This document shows, piece after piece, positions 43,373 through 52,112 of a stretch of 64,000 bases of DNA. The stretch lies in the NCBI GenBank assembly GCA_963798455.1, contig CAWCTD010000003.1, positions 3,286,001 to 3,350,000 of the forward strand, read 5' to 3'. The notes under the pieces are model-generated. The model ran no database searches and was not told the DNA's origin. It saw only the letters and a program-made list of their open reading frames with translations. The DNA comes from CAWCTD01 sp963798455 (GTDB lineage Bacteria > Acidobacteriota > Terriglobia > Bryobacterales > Bryobacteraceae). The position numbers and the translations under genes were made by a program. The first letter of the stretch is position 1; every line of letters starts with the position of its first letter.

Positions 43373-44451
43373 CTATGCATACGGGATTTGAAGCGAGTCC
43401 AAAATTCCCTTCATGTAGCCGAAGGCGAAAATCTTTCCGAGCCTACCATATCCGGGCCTATCGTTGGCTTCTCCCGCCATGATGGGGGCGTGGTCCGGCC
43501 GCATAGGGCCGTCGAAGCCGTTCTCGTGATAGATCTTCATTATCCGGGGCATGTCGATTTGTCCGTCGTCGTGGAACTTCTCCACGAAATGCTCGCGGTC
43601 CCCGTCGATGTTGCGGAAGTGCACGAAGAAAACCTTCTTCTGCCTGCAAAACTCCGTGGCCATGTCGTAGACATCATCGCCTGCCATGGCCTTGAAGTTT
43701 GCCTGGCAGAACGTGATCCCGTTGACCGGGCTAGGCACGATGTTCAGTATCCGTCGATAGTCTGCGGCGCTGGTTACGATACGTCCAATCCCGCGCAGAG
43801 GTGAGACTGGCGGATCGTTCGGGTGCAGGCCCATCCTCACACTGGCCCTCTCCGCGACCGGTATGACAGCCTTTAGAAAATACGTGAGGGACTCCCACAA
43901 TTGCTCCCTGCTGACCTCGCCCAGTTCGGTCAGCCCCAGTTTCTTGGCGTCGAGGTTGTTGAACTCACTCGTCAGGGCACCGCCACGCGTTCGCACGTCC
44001 GTCCTGGTGCGGTACCACCCAAGCCCGGCAACGAAGCCATAGCAGACTACCGGAATCCCTACTTTACCAAGGGCCTCGACGGCCGCAATGTAATTCTCGA
44101 TCTCTTCGTCCCGGCCATCCAGACCGAGCATGGTCCTGCGCAAGGATGGCAGGCCACCCTCAACAGCGGCAACGGTCATCCCCACAGCGTCGTGTGCCGA
44201 CTTCATCTTCGCAAGCGTGTCCACGTATCGGCTCCGGGGGACATTAGTCAGTCCGGCGCCTGGGATCGCATGGGTAACTCCCATCTGGCGGGCCAGTTCA
44301 TACGTGTAGTCCCCCCCCCATAGGCACCTCGGCCAGCTTGATGCCTGGTCGGTTCGAAACCGCGGTCTGCGCGCCGAGGGCAGTCGACGATGCCACGCCA
44401 GCCCCGGCTAACAGTCCTTGTAAACAATCTCTACGGCTCAGGTTTCCCATT
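43373..44451 (-). pseudogene. UxuA-like TIM barrel, paralogue F, with two frameshifts in the leader region
   Basis: From 44284 downwards the frame encodes 303 residues of a UxuA-like barrel most like paralogue D: LHPNDPP, GITFCQANF, VHFRNIDG, FHDDGQ and RPDHAPIM, the full classical set including Arg before xDH. The 5' part is out of frame. An ATG at 44451 opens MGNLSRRDCLQGLLAGA, a twin-arginine leader; an extra T near 44400 and an extra G in a run of nine (44311-44319) must both be removed to join leader and barrel. Intact length would be about 358 residues. It may be a pseudogene, a sequencing or assembly error, or, less likely, regulated by slippage at the G run. The next gene starts within about ten bases downstream. 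Confidence 0.65.
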
Positions 44452-44592
44452 CCTAACTCTCCTTGACAGCTGTACTTCGGTCACCCCTGCTAATTCTCTG
44501 TGTCGTGCGAATGCGGGAGTCAGTCAGCCGATCGTCGGCGTCCCCTGCGCCGGACCTCTCCGCCACGACACCCTCAACCTTCCTCCCCCATC

Positions 44593-45171
44593 CTAGAACG
44601 AAAGTTGCACCCGCAAATTCATCAGCGGATTGCCGCCCCACGCTGCGGTAGTCGGGCCGCCCGTGATCTTCCCAAAACTATTTGGGTTCAAAAAGTCAAC
44701 CGTCGTTGTCGGTGGATTAAAATTGTACATATTAAAAAGCATCTTCTGCAGGGAGTGAATGCCTAAACGCACCTCAAGAGTAAATCGTTCACCGAGCTTG
44801 GTGTACTTCGAGGCGGCTGCGTCCAGAGCAAACTTACGTGTGCCACCCACGATGTTGCGCCCGGCATTACCTGGAGCGAACGCCGCCGGGTAGGCGAAGT
44901 CGTTAATGTCGAGCACTGGGTTGATAGTTACTTGATTAAAGCGTGCACCAAAATCGCTCCAGTTGTCTCTAAGTCCGGGCTTTCCAACAACGTTCGGCCT
45001 TTGGCTGCCAACCCAAGTCGGATAGTAGTTGTTGGGGCTGTTCGCGAAGCTGAATGTCATTGGGGGTCCACTCTCCCAATCCACCATCCAGTCAGTCTGC
45101 CAGCCACCAGATAAGGCATTCGACCATCCGCCTCGGTCTAAAAAGCGTCTACCCTTGCCCACCGAGAGCTC
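44593..45171 (-). pseudogene. C-terminal remnant of Oar-like TonB-dependent receptor
   Basis: About 192 residues of recognisable receptor C-terminus: ELSVGKGRRFLDRGGW, GGWQTDWMVDWESGPPMTF, the repeated strand pairs and the terminal LMNLRVQLSF ending in Phe. These match the corresponding part of the intact receptor at 7945-11406 (for example LPFGKGRAYLSRGT) without being a recent copy. Everything before ELSVGKG is missing; the frame continues into unrelated DNA to 45468. It is followed on the minus strand by paralogue F after 141 bases, as the intact receptor is followed by paralogue C. Confidence 0.75.
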
Positions 45172-45414
45172 ATCTTCGATGTGTACTGTAATGGGACCGC
45201 ACTCATGAAACGACTGGACGTTCTCAGAGAGTCGGGTGGGACTAACAAGGCATTGGAACAGAGTTTTCACGGTCTCCGGCCGAATGCACAGGGCAAATTG
45301 GTGCTGTCCTTCGTTCCGATCGTTCACTATGCCGCTGTCTTCGCGATCGAGGTCATAGGCGAGGACGCGCCTGACTGCCCGGCAACAACGACCCTCTGGA
45401 CTCGGTCGAAGTGA
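45169..45414 (+). pseudogene. Malectin-like carbohydrate-binding domain remnant
   Basis: The plus frame from about 45169 reads LIFDVYCNGTALMKRLDV, LEQSFHGLRPNAQGKLVLSF and AAVFAIEVIGE, which is the C-terminal half of a malectin-like domain of the kind fused to bacterial glycoside hydrolases (consensus FDVxCNG, LxPNAQGKLxLxFVP, NAIEV). There is no start codon or preceding hydrolase; the frame begins at the junction with the receptor remnant on the other strand and ends at TGA 45414. It is a fragment left by rearrangement. Confidence 0.55.
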
Positions 45415-45475
45415 CCACCACTGGGAGCGCAACAGCAGGGGCAGAAACCTGGACCGGCCCGATCGCACGCGGATC

Positions 45476-46651
45476 CTATTCCGCCGGCGGCGCCTCTCCG
45501 AACAGTCCCATCTGACGGCCGCGGGCGCCGGCTTCGTCTTCCCCCGGAGCCAATTCGGCCGCCAGGACGCCGCGATCCAACAGGTCCGCGGCCTCCTTGA
45601 GTTCGAAGGCCGGCCTTACCGCCGTGCCCTCCTCCGCGGGGCTGAAGATGAGGATCTCGCCGTTCGAGACGCCTTCGCCGCACAACAGGTCGAGCGAGTG
45701 CGTCGTCAGCAGCAGTTGACGGCCGCTGCGGCGCGCCAGGTGCGCGAGCATCGCCGGGACCAGCCGGATAATCTCCGGATGGAGTGAGATTTCGGGCTCC
45801 TCGATCAGAAGCGGCCCAGTGCCATCGAGCACGCCCCAAAACAACCCGATCAGGCGGAGTGTGCCGTCGGAGAAGTCGCCCTCGGTCTGCCAGGCGCCGT
45901 GCGGCCGCCAGTGCTTGTGGCAGGCGCGAAGGTGAGGGCGCCCGCGCGCGTCTCTGGAAGCCTCCAACTGCCCCAGTAGTGGGACCGCGCCCTGAAGCGT
46001 TTCCAGTATCAGGCGCAGCCGGGCGTGCCGGGACTTTTCGGTCATCGCGGCGATCTCCTCCAGGATGTCCGCGCCGAATGGATCGGTTCGCGGGCCGGCT
46101 GGCCGCCGCGGTTCGCGCATCAACGCCGGAACCGGATGCAGGTAACGAACCGTCTTGAGGAAAGCGGCAAAGTCCCGGAGTTCCTTGTGCAGACCCCCCT
46201 GCTCCAGTAATGAGTGGCTCAGGCGCTCTGGATCCCGATCGTCATCCGGGCCGGGGCGGATCAGGATTTCCTCGCCATCGCGGCTGAGGCGTTCGTGCTT
46301 GATGACGGGCTGCCGCTGCTCCTCCTGGTTGAAGAGCAACTCGTATTCCCACTCGGCTGGATTCTGCCGGTCCCCGGCGTGGATGGCCAGCGTCAGATCG
46401 GAGTCATGCCGCGCGGCGAGACACCGCAGCGTGCGCACGCCGCCACGCTTGCGAACCGCTTCCTGGAAGCCCAGGCCCGGCCAGACCAGGTCGCTCAAGA
46501 AGCAAAGCGCGTCCAGGAAGTTGGACTTCCCGGCCGAACTGGGCCCCGCCAGGAAGACCCGCCCGTCCAGATCGGCGTCCGCCTTGGCGAAATTGCGCCA
46601 GTTCCTGACCAGCAGGTGAGTAAACCGGAGCGCCTGTCTGGCGGGTCGCAT
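45476..46651 (-). CDS. AAA-family ATPase (RecF/ABC-type, AAA_21-like)
   Basis: A 391-residue soluble ATPase. FLAGPSSAGKSNFLDALCFL near residue 40 is the Walker A loop, LLIEEPEISLHPEIIRLVP near residue 280 has the signature and Walker B Glu, and LLLTTHSLDLLCG the following switch. The fold is that of single-domain ABC-like ATPases related to RecF, OLD nuclease and phage-defence ATPases. No nuclease or second subunit is adjacent, so its role is open. The start at 46651 has AGGGGGGAA upstream; the frame is open to 46684. It lies 98 bases behind glmS on the same strand. Confidence 0.75.
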   Translation of the reverse strand: MRPARQALRFTHLLVRNWRNFAKADADLDGRVFLAGPSSAGKSNFLDALCFLSDLVWPGLGFQEAVRKRGGVRTLRCLAARHDSDLTLAIHAGDRQNPAEWEYELLFNQEEQRQPVIKHERLSRDGEEILIRPGPDDDRDPERLSHSLLEQGGLHKELRDFAAFLKTVRYLHPVPALMREPRRPAGPRTDPFGADILEEIAAMTEKSRHARLRLILETLQGAVPLLGQLEASRDARGRPHLRACHKHWRPHGAWQTEGDFSDGTLRLIGLFWGVLDGTGPLLIEEPEISLHPEIIRLVPAMLAHLARRSGRQLLLTTHSLDLLCGEGVSNGEILIFSPAEEGTAVRPAFELKEAADLLDRGVLAAELAPGEDEAGARGRQMGLFGEAPPAE

Positions 46652-46749
46652 GAGGCATTCCCCCCTCGCCGGGGGAACACCCATTCTTTCACCGCGCGCA
46701 GCCGGGAGGCAAGACGCTTTCGGCCGGTCTCATACCGGCGAGCTCAGGC

Positions 46750-48603
<1,854 letters not shown>

Positions 48604-48615
48604 GGTCCCCTCCAG

Positions 48616-48861
48616 TTAGTCCAGGAACTCGACGCGGTACTCCTCGATGACGGGATTGGCCAGGACGTCGTGGGCGATCTGCTCCACTTCCTGGCGCGCT
48701 CGCTCCGTGTCCCCCTGGGGCTCGATGGACATCTCGAAGAACTTGCCCTGCCGGACGTCGGAAACGGCTTTGTAGCCCAGGCCGTTCAGGGCCGACCGGA
48801 TGGTTTTCCCCTGAGGGTCGAGGACGGTAGGTTTCAGCGATACGTAGACGCGAACTCGCAT
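48616..48861 (-). CDS. purS: FGAM synthase small subunit PurS
   Basis: An 81-residue PurS, starting MRVRVYVSLKPTVLDPQGKT and continuing LNGLGYKAVSDVRQGKFFEM. PurS forms a complex with PurQ and small PurL to convert FGAR to FGAM in purine synthesis. Motifs and length are typical. It usually neighbours purQ and purL; here it is alone directly upstream of glmS (12-base gap). ATG 48861 is the start; the frame runs on to 49101 through unrelated DNA. Confidence 0.9.
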   Translation of the reverse strand: MRVRVYVSLKPTVLDPQGKTIRSALNGLGYKAVSDVRQGKFFEMSIEPQGDTERARQEVEQIAHDVLANPVIEEYRVEFLD

Positions 48862-48878
48862 GTATACAGCTATTGTAG

Positions 48879-49214
48879 TCAATCCGGGAGAGCGATCCCG
48901 AGTGGCGCCTCCCGGAGCTATGGCAGCACGAGTACCTGAACATCCTGGCGACCTACGCCAAACACGGTGGCGTACCCGTAAGAACCGCCCAGCGCCTTTG
49001 GCGGGAGGGTGTCCGGCTCTTGGCCCCGGCGACAAGGCCCGCTGATATGTCTTTGGCTCTCGCACTGGCCGTGGAACATGGCGTGAGCGCGTACGGCGCA
49101 CAGTTCATAGCCTTGGCCGTTTCGCTGGGCATGCCTTGCGTCACCGAGGACCGGCGCCTGTTAAGGGCGTTTCCGGATGTCGCAGTTTCCATGGCGGCCT
49201 ACTGCCGGGCGTAG
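48879..49214 (+). pseudogene. PIN-domain (VapC-like) toxin, 5'-truncated
   Basis: The plus frame after a TAG at 48876 encodes DPEWRLPELWQHEYLNILA and later MSLALALAVEHGVSAYGAQFIALAV and CVTEDRRLLRAFPDV, the middle and end of a PIN ribonuclease, including the Asp of TEDRRLLR. No start codon precedes the homologous part, and the first strand with its catalytic Asp (usually VVDTSV-like) is absent, so it cannot make an active toxin. No antitoxin gene remains before it; purS starts divergently there. Confidence 0.6.
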
Positions 49215-49229
49215 TGGTGGCACGACCCG

Positions 49230-49450
49230 GGCGCGTTGCTTGACCTCTGGTCGAATGAAGAACGCGACAAACCGGCGCAGACGACGGGTTTGTATGTCTG
49301 GAGCAGGTCGGCTGCCTCCTTGTACGAGCGACTGCCCGAACTGGGCTCGGCGGGCCTTGATTGGGCGTTGGCAGGTGCGGCCGCCGCGAATCTCTGGGCT
49401 CCGACTCTGACCACCTACCCCGATCCTGCCTTCGCACCAGCAGTCCGTCC
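49230..49450 (+). pseudogene. Possible AbiEi-like antitoxin fragment
   Basis: The plus frame reads LLDLWSNEERDK, LYVWSRSAASLYERLPELG and LDWALAGAAAANLWAPTLTTYPDP, a pattern resembling the middle of AbiEi-type winged-helix antitoxins or related transcription factors (WALAGxAAAxLWAPxLxxYP). The segment has no proper start and loses similarity after YPDP, where the frame drifts into low-complexity sequence and stops at 49508. The identification is tentative. The rest of 49215-50100 shows only the small frame at 49684-49806. Confidence 0.3.
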
Positions 49451-49683
49451 AGGAATCACCGACACTTCAAAGTGCGTTGCCTACCCAGAAGCGACGACCT
49501 GTCTGTAGGGTCGCCGACCTGTAGATGTGAGGTTCTGGTCATGGCCGCGGGCGGAGGCAGCCACTCGGGAAGAGCCCCAACAGAGGCTCAGTCCAACTAC
49601 TGGCTGGGCAAGTTCCCGTGAGGGGTGGCATGCCAGTCCCGGCCGGGCGGCGGCGATTGAGGAGATGCTGACGCGCGGGAGGT

Positions 49684-49806
49684 TCATTTCCGCCTCCGTA
49701 GCTTCCACCAACCCCCCAGGAGCACGGCTGCCTGGCTGAGCCCGAACAGCAACCACAGCCACCAGGGGCAGGGCAACAGTTCATAACCGTCAGGCGGCGG
49801 GAGCAT
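49684..49806 (-). CDS. Possible 40-residue single-pass membrane protein
   Basis: An ATG at 49806 preceded by GGGAG at six-base spacing opens a 40-codon frame: a short polar start MLPPPDGYELLPC, a hydrophobic Trp-rich stretch PWWLWLLFGLSQAAVLLGG, then WWKLRRRK and stop. One membrane helix with a positive C-terminal tail is a typical small bacterial membrane peptide, possibly a type I toxin or a regulator. No homologue is recognised, and the frame could be chance in a gene-poor stretch. Confidence 0.3.
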   Translation of the reverse strand: MLPPPDGYELLPCPWWLWLLFGLSQAAVLLGGWWKLRRRK

Positions 49807-50100
49807 ATGATTCTCCCTTGGCGCCCCGGCGCCATCGCGCACGTTTGTGAGCAGGAGGGGGCCTCTCGCGGCGCCCTCCGAGTTTGGGGTGGGTTTCCCG
49901 TGCCAAGCTGGGAACGCGACCCACCGACTTCCTATTCCAACTGCGAGCGGCGGTCAACCGCCAGACACGTTTTACAGTGCCGAGGTTGCCCCCGCCGAAC
50001 TCAATTACCAGAGTGGAGTCAGAGGTCGATCATTTCAATAGACCATAGGTACAGTTGTGGCCACATGACGAAGTGCTCATAACTTCGGTTAACAAACCGC

Positions 50101-50390
50101 TACGGCCAGGCAAAGTGGGAGGAGAGCAATGAGCCCGACCTCGCCCGCGACGACATGGAAGCGTCGCTTCTGAGTCACGCGCTCCACTCAGACCTGCCGG
50201 TGCTGGCAATCTGCCGAGGCATGCAGCTTTTCAACGTGGAGCATGGAGGCACTCTGGTCCAGCACTTGGCGAACGTGAGCGTGCACCGCTGTCCAGATCA
50301 GGCACACGTCCACGACGGGTACGTTCAGCCGGGCACTGTTGCCACTCCATCGTCCTCAACGTGAAGCGTCTCGTTGCTCATTGCTGAGGT
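50101..50390 (+). pseudogene. Fragment of a class I glutamine amidotransferase-like hydrolase (PuuD-type)
   Basis: The plus frame reads EPDLARDDMEASLLSHAL and then DLPVLAICRGMQLFNVEHGG and LVQHL, which is the nucleophile elbow (catalytic Cys in ICRGMQ) of gamma-glutamyl-gamma-aminobutyrate hydrolase-like proteins. After HVHDGYVQPGTVA a frame change is needed to continue with HSIVLNV, and both ends of the enzyme are absent. It is a decayed fragment. Its 3' end overlaps the C-terminal part of the PIN gene on the other strand. Confidence 0.55.
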
Positions 50391-50580
50391 CGATGCCCTG
50401 CTCCTCAGAGAAGTACTGGACAAACCCGGGAACGCTCTTGGACAGGCTATGTAACAGCCGCTGAAGCGAGACTCCGATTGCCCCGGCCTGTTCATGCAGT
50501 TTGCTCACGAACAAACCGGCGTCGAGATCGTAGAGCCCCCGCAGGAAGGCGGAGGGCCCTTGCGCGTCGATCCCCCACGC
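50356..50580 (-). pseudogene. Detached C-terminal region of the PIN toxin beyond an in-frame amber codon
   Basis: Reading on in the same frame past the TAG at 50583-50581 gives AWGIDAQGPSAFLRGLYDLD and then HEQAGAIGVSLQRLL and VPGFVQYFSEEQGI before a TGA at 50356. This is the helical C-terminal domain commonly found after PIN_3-type domains. A single base change (TAG to a sense codon) would give a 195-residue protein. Confidence 0.6.
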
Positions 50581-50943
50581 CTAAAGAGAAGCAACGGGGA
50601 AGTGACGCCGGTTGTAGGTGACGATTAGTTCGGAATGGGAGCGAACCGCTGCGGCCAATACATGGCGGTCCCCTGGATTGTTTGTCATCGAATCGATGAG
50701 CGGCTCGAATCCCTCCACCCACGCCTCCGGAAAGTGGTGGTGAATTTCCTCCTCGCGGCGGTGTGCCTTTTCAGCAGGCATGTCCCACTTCGAGATGAGA
50801 TTCCGAGTGACCTCGTCCATGATTCGCTGTGACCACATCGGCAGATAGAGCTTGGGCGCCTCCGCCATGCGCACAAGCGCATCAGCCAGGGGCATCGGTA
50901 TGAGCACGCACGCGTCGAGCACGACGTGATAGTCGGCCCTCAT
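50581..50943 (-). CDS. PIN-domain toxin, truncated by an in-frame amber codon
   Basis: A 120-residue PIN ribonuclease domain of the PIN_3 type. VVLDACVLIPMPLAD holds the first catalytic Asp, RIMDEVTRNLI the Glu, and NPGDRHVLAAAV the later Asp, so the active site is complete; TYNRRHFPVASL ends the domain at an amber stop. The normal C-terminal helical region follows in frame (50356-50580). The start overlaps the antitoxin stop by four bases. The domain as translated could still act as a toxin, or the gene may be decaying. Confidence 0.75.
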   Translation of the reverse strand: MRADYHVVLDACVLIPMPLADALVRMAEAPKLYLPMWSQRIMDEVTRNLISKWDMPAEKAHRREEEIHHHFPEAWVEGFEPLIDSMTNNPGDRHVLAAAVRSHSELIVTYNRRHFPVASL

Positions 50944-51395
50944 TCGTCTTCGCCACCCTCGGGCATGCCAGTCCGATTGTACATGCCGGATTCGAAGGCT
51001 TCCTTTGCGATGCGATTGAGTGCTGCTTTGCGCTCGACGTCACGGCGCTTCTGATAAGCGATGAGATCCTTGAGGTAGATGCGCCGGTGGCTGCCGACCT
51101 TGTGATAGGGGAGATCTCCGGCCTCCAGCAGCTTGATGAGATGAGGCCTGGAAACACCGAGCAGGTCGGCGGTGCGCTGGGTCGTCAACTGTTGGTTTTC
51201 AGGGACCAGGACGATAGCTCTGCCGAGCTGCATGTTGCGCACGATATCTCGGAGCAGCCGGAAAACGGCGTCCGGCAGTTCCAGACGCTCGCCGTCAGCC
51301 CCAACCAGGGCCGGCGATCCGAGCTGAAGCATTCTATGCAGTTCTCGGATCTGAGCCTCCTCCGACTCCGGCAGAGCGACAGGTTGATGTAACAT
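50940..51395 (-). CDS. Helix-turn-helix (excisionase-type) antitoxin partner
   Basis: A 151-residue DNA-binding protein. LTTQRTADLLGVSRPHLIKLLEAGDLPYHKVGSHRRI, read as one motif, is an excisionase-type helix-turn-helix used by antitoxins of PIN pairs and by MerR-like Xis proteins; the C-terminal region DVERKAALNRIAKEAFESG would wrap the toxin. The start at 51395 is preferred; the frame is open to 51446. It is followed by the PIN toxin with a four-base overlap, the usual antitoxin-first order. A palindrome at 51424-51440 lies just upstream and may be its operator. Confidence 0.78.
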   Translation of the reverse strand: MLHQPVALPESEEAQIRELHRMLQLGSPALVGADGERLELPDAVFRLLRDIVRNMQLGRAIVLVPENQQLTTQRTADLLGVSRPHLIKLLEAGDLPYHKVGSHRRIYLKDLIAYQKRRDVERKAALNRIAKEAFESGMYNRTGMPEGGEDE

Positions 51396-51423
51396 CTTGG
51401 TGCCCCCCAAACCGAGAATAGCA

Positions 51424-51440
51424 CGTATTCGAAATATACG
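51424..51440 (-). promoter_or_regulatory. Palindrome upstream of the toxin-antitoxin operon
   Basis: CGTATTCGAAATATACG has 5-bp outer arms (CGTAT / ATACG) and a central TTCGAA. On the minus strand TGCTATTCT, an extended -10-like sequence, follows directly. Position about 30 bases before the antitoxin start suggests an autoregulatory operator. This is inference from symmetry and place. Confidence 0.35.
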
Positions 51441-51494
51441 AAACACAAATGAATCAGTCGAATAGGGAAGAAAGAATCAGGTTGCGTCCTCGCC

Positions 51495-51570
51495 GGTCCG
51501 TGGCAGGATCACCGGATTCCTGCCGGACCTCTTGCACTTTTCGGCAGATCGTTCCAAACAGTGCAAGAGG
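51495..51570. repeat. Two adjoining stem-loops
   Basis: The first hairpin pairs GGTCCG-GT-bulged-GGCAGGA (51495-51508) with TCCTGCCGGACC (51518-51529). The second pairs CCTCTTGCACT (51528-51538) perfectly with AGTGCAAGAGG (51560-51570) around a 21-base loop; the two share two bases. No T-run follows on either side. The pair may be a small structured RNA, the end of a lost mobile element or a recombination site. The surrounding 51450-51837 has no gene. Confidence 0.4.
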
Positions 51571-51690
51571 TCTACAAATAAACTCCTTATTTTCAATTTA
51601 TTGCAGCGATCGGCAAAATTGCACCCCAAGCCAGGAATATCAACAACTTACGAGCATCGCTCACTGAAAACACAAGACTTAGGCCCACCT

Positions 51691-51735
51691 GTTTTGGACG
51701 CCAAACTGCCACCAAAGCCGTTTTGGACTCCAAAC
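51691..51735. repeat. Tandem near-palindromic 16-mers
   Basis: GTTTTGGACGCCAAAC (51691-51706) and GTTTTGGACTCCAAAC (51720-51735) differ at one base and recur at a 29-base interval. Each has TTTGG/CCAAA dyad symmetry, TTTGGA/TCCAAA in the second. This looks like a pair of binding sites for a dimeric regulator. They lie between the toxin-antitoxin promoter and the IclR remnant. Confidence 0.35.
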
Positions 51736-51837
51736 CGACTCAAAACCTTGGGGGCATCACAGGTGCTCCCACGCGCACGCGCGCGCTTGTTCCCGCCTTT
51801 TGAAATTCCGCTCAGCACGAAGACAAATCGGATTTCC

Positions 51838-52038
51838 CTATACATGAGGAAATGCGTGAAACCACACGCCCAGCACTGATGTCCGGGGGGAACTGCTCTT
51901 ATCGGCGATCTCGGTAATGCCCATTGCAGGCTTGGACCGGAACGCGTCCAGAACGCGACAAACCTTTTCAATGGATGTGGCCGGCTTCACAGGGCCATCA
52001 TCGGCCCATCTCTTGGCACGCTGCAATATCCGGTTCAA
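51838..52038 (-). pseudogene. N-terminal remnant of an IclR-type regulator
   Basis: The minus frame begins MNRILQRAKRWADDG and continues SIEKVCRVLDAFRSKPAMG and ITEIADKSS, which fits the start and first helix-turn-helix half of acidobacterial IclR-like regulators. After about 48 residues the similarity stops and the frame closes at 51838. The ligand-binding domain is missing. The gene starts close to and divergently from the glycosidase promoter at 52056, which an intact version might have controlled. Confidence 0.4.
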
Positions 52039-52055
52039 AATAATTGAAAATTAGA

Positions 52056-52084
52056 TTGACGCTTCCAGGCGGCCGAAGTAGACT
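52056..52084 (+). promoter_or_regulatory. Promoter for the glycosidase gene
   Basis: TTGACG (52056-52061) and TAGACT (52079-52084) are 17 bases apart, and the predicted start point near 52091 is 22 bases before ATG 52113. This excludes the in-frame ATG at 52044 as the translational start. Confidence 0.5.
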
Positions 52085-52112
52085 CTGGAGCAGCGTTGGA
52101 GCGGAGGAGTCG

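Noticed and set aside
45476..46651. AAA ATPase as part of a phage-defence system
   Set aside because: The ATPase fold fits some defence proteins, but no nuclease, reverse transcriptase or other effector lies beside it, and the nearby toxin remnants are beyond glmS; not enough to call a system.
49807..50100. Short plus-strand frames (for example at 49847) between the small membrane frame and the amidotransferase fragment
   Set aside because: No start with a good ribosome site, no family resemblance and low-complexity Pro/Ala/Gly composition.
51449..51879. Open frames of 72 and 115 codons in the region of hairpins and palindromes
   Set aside because: They run straight through the stem-loops and repeats, lack ribosome sites and resemble nothing; the DNA structure is the better explanation.
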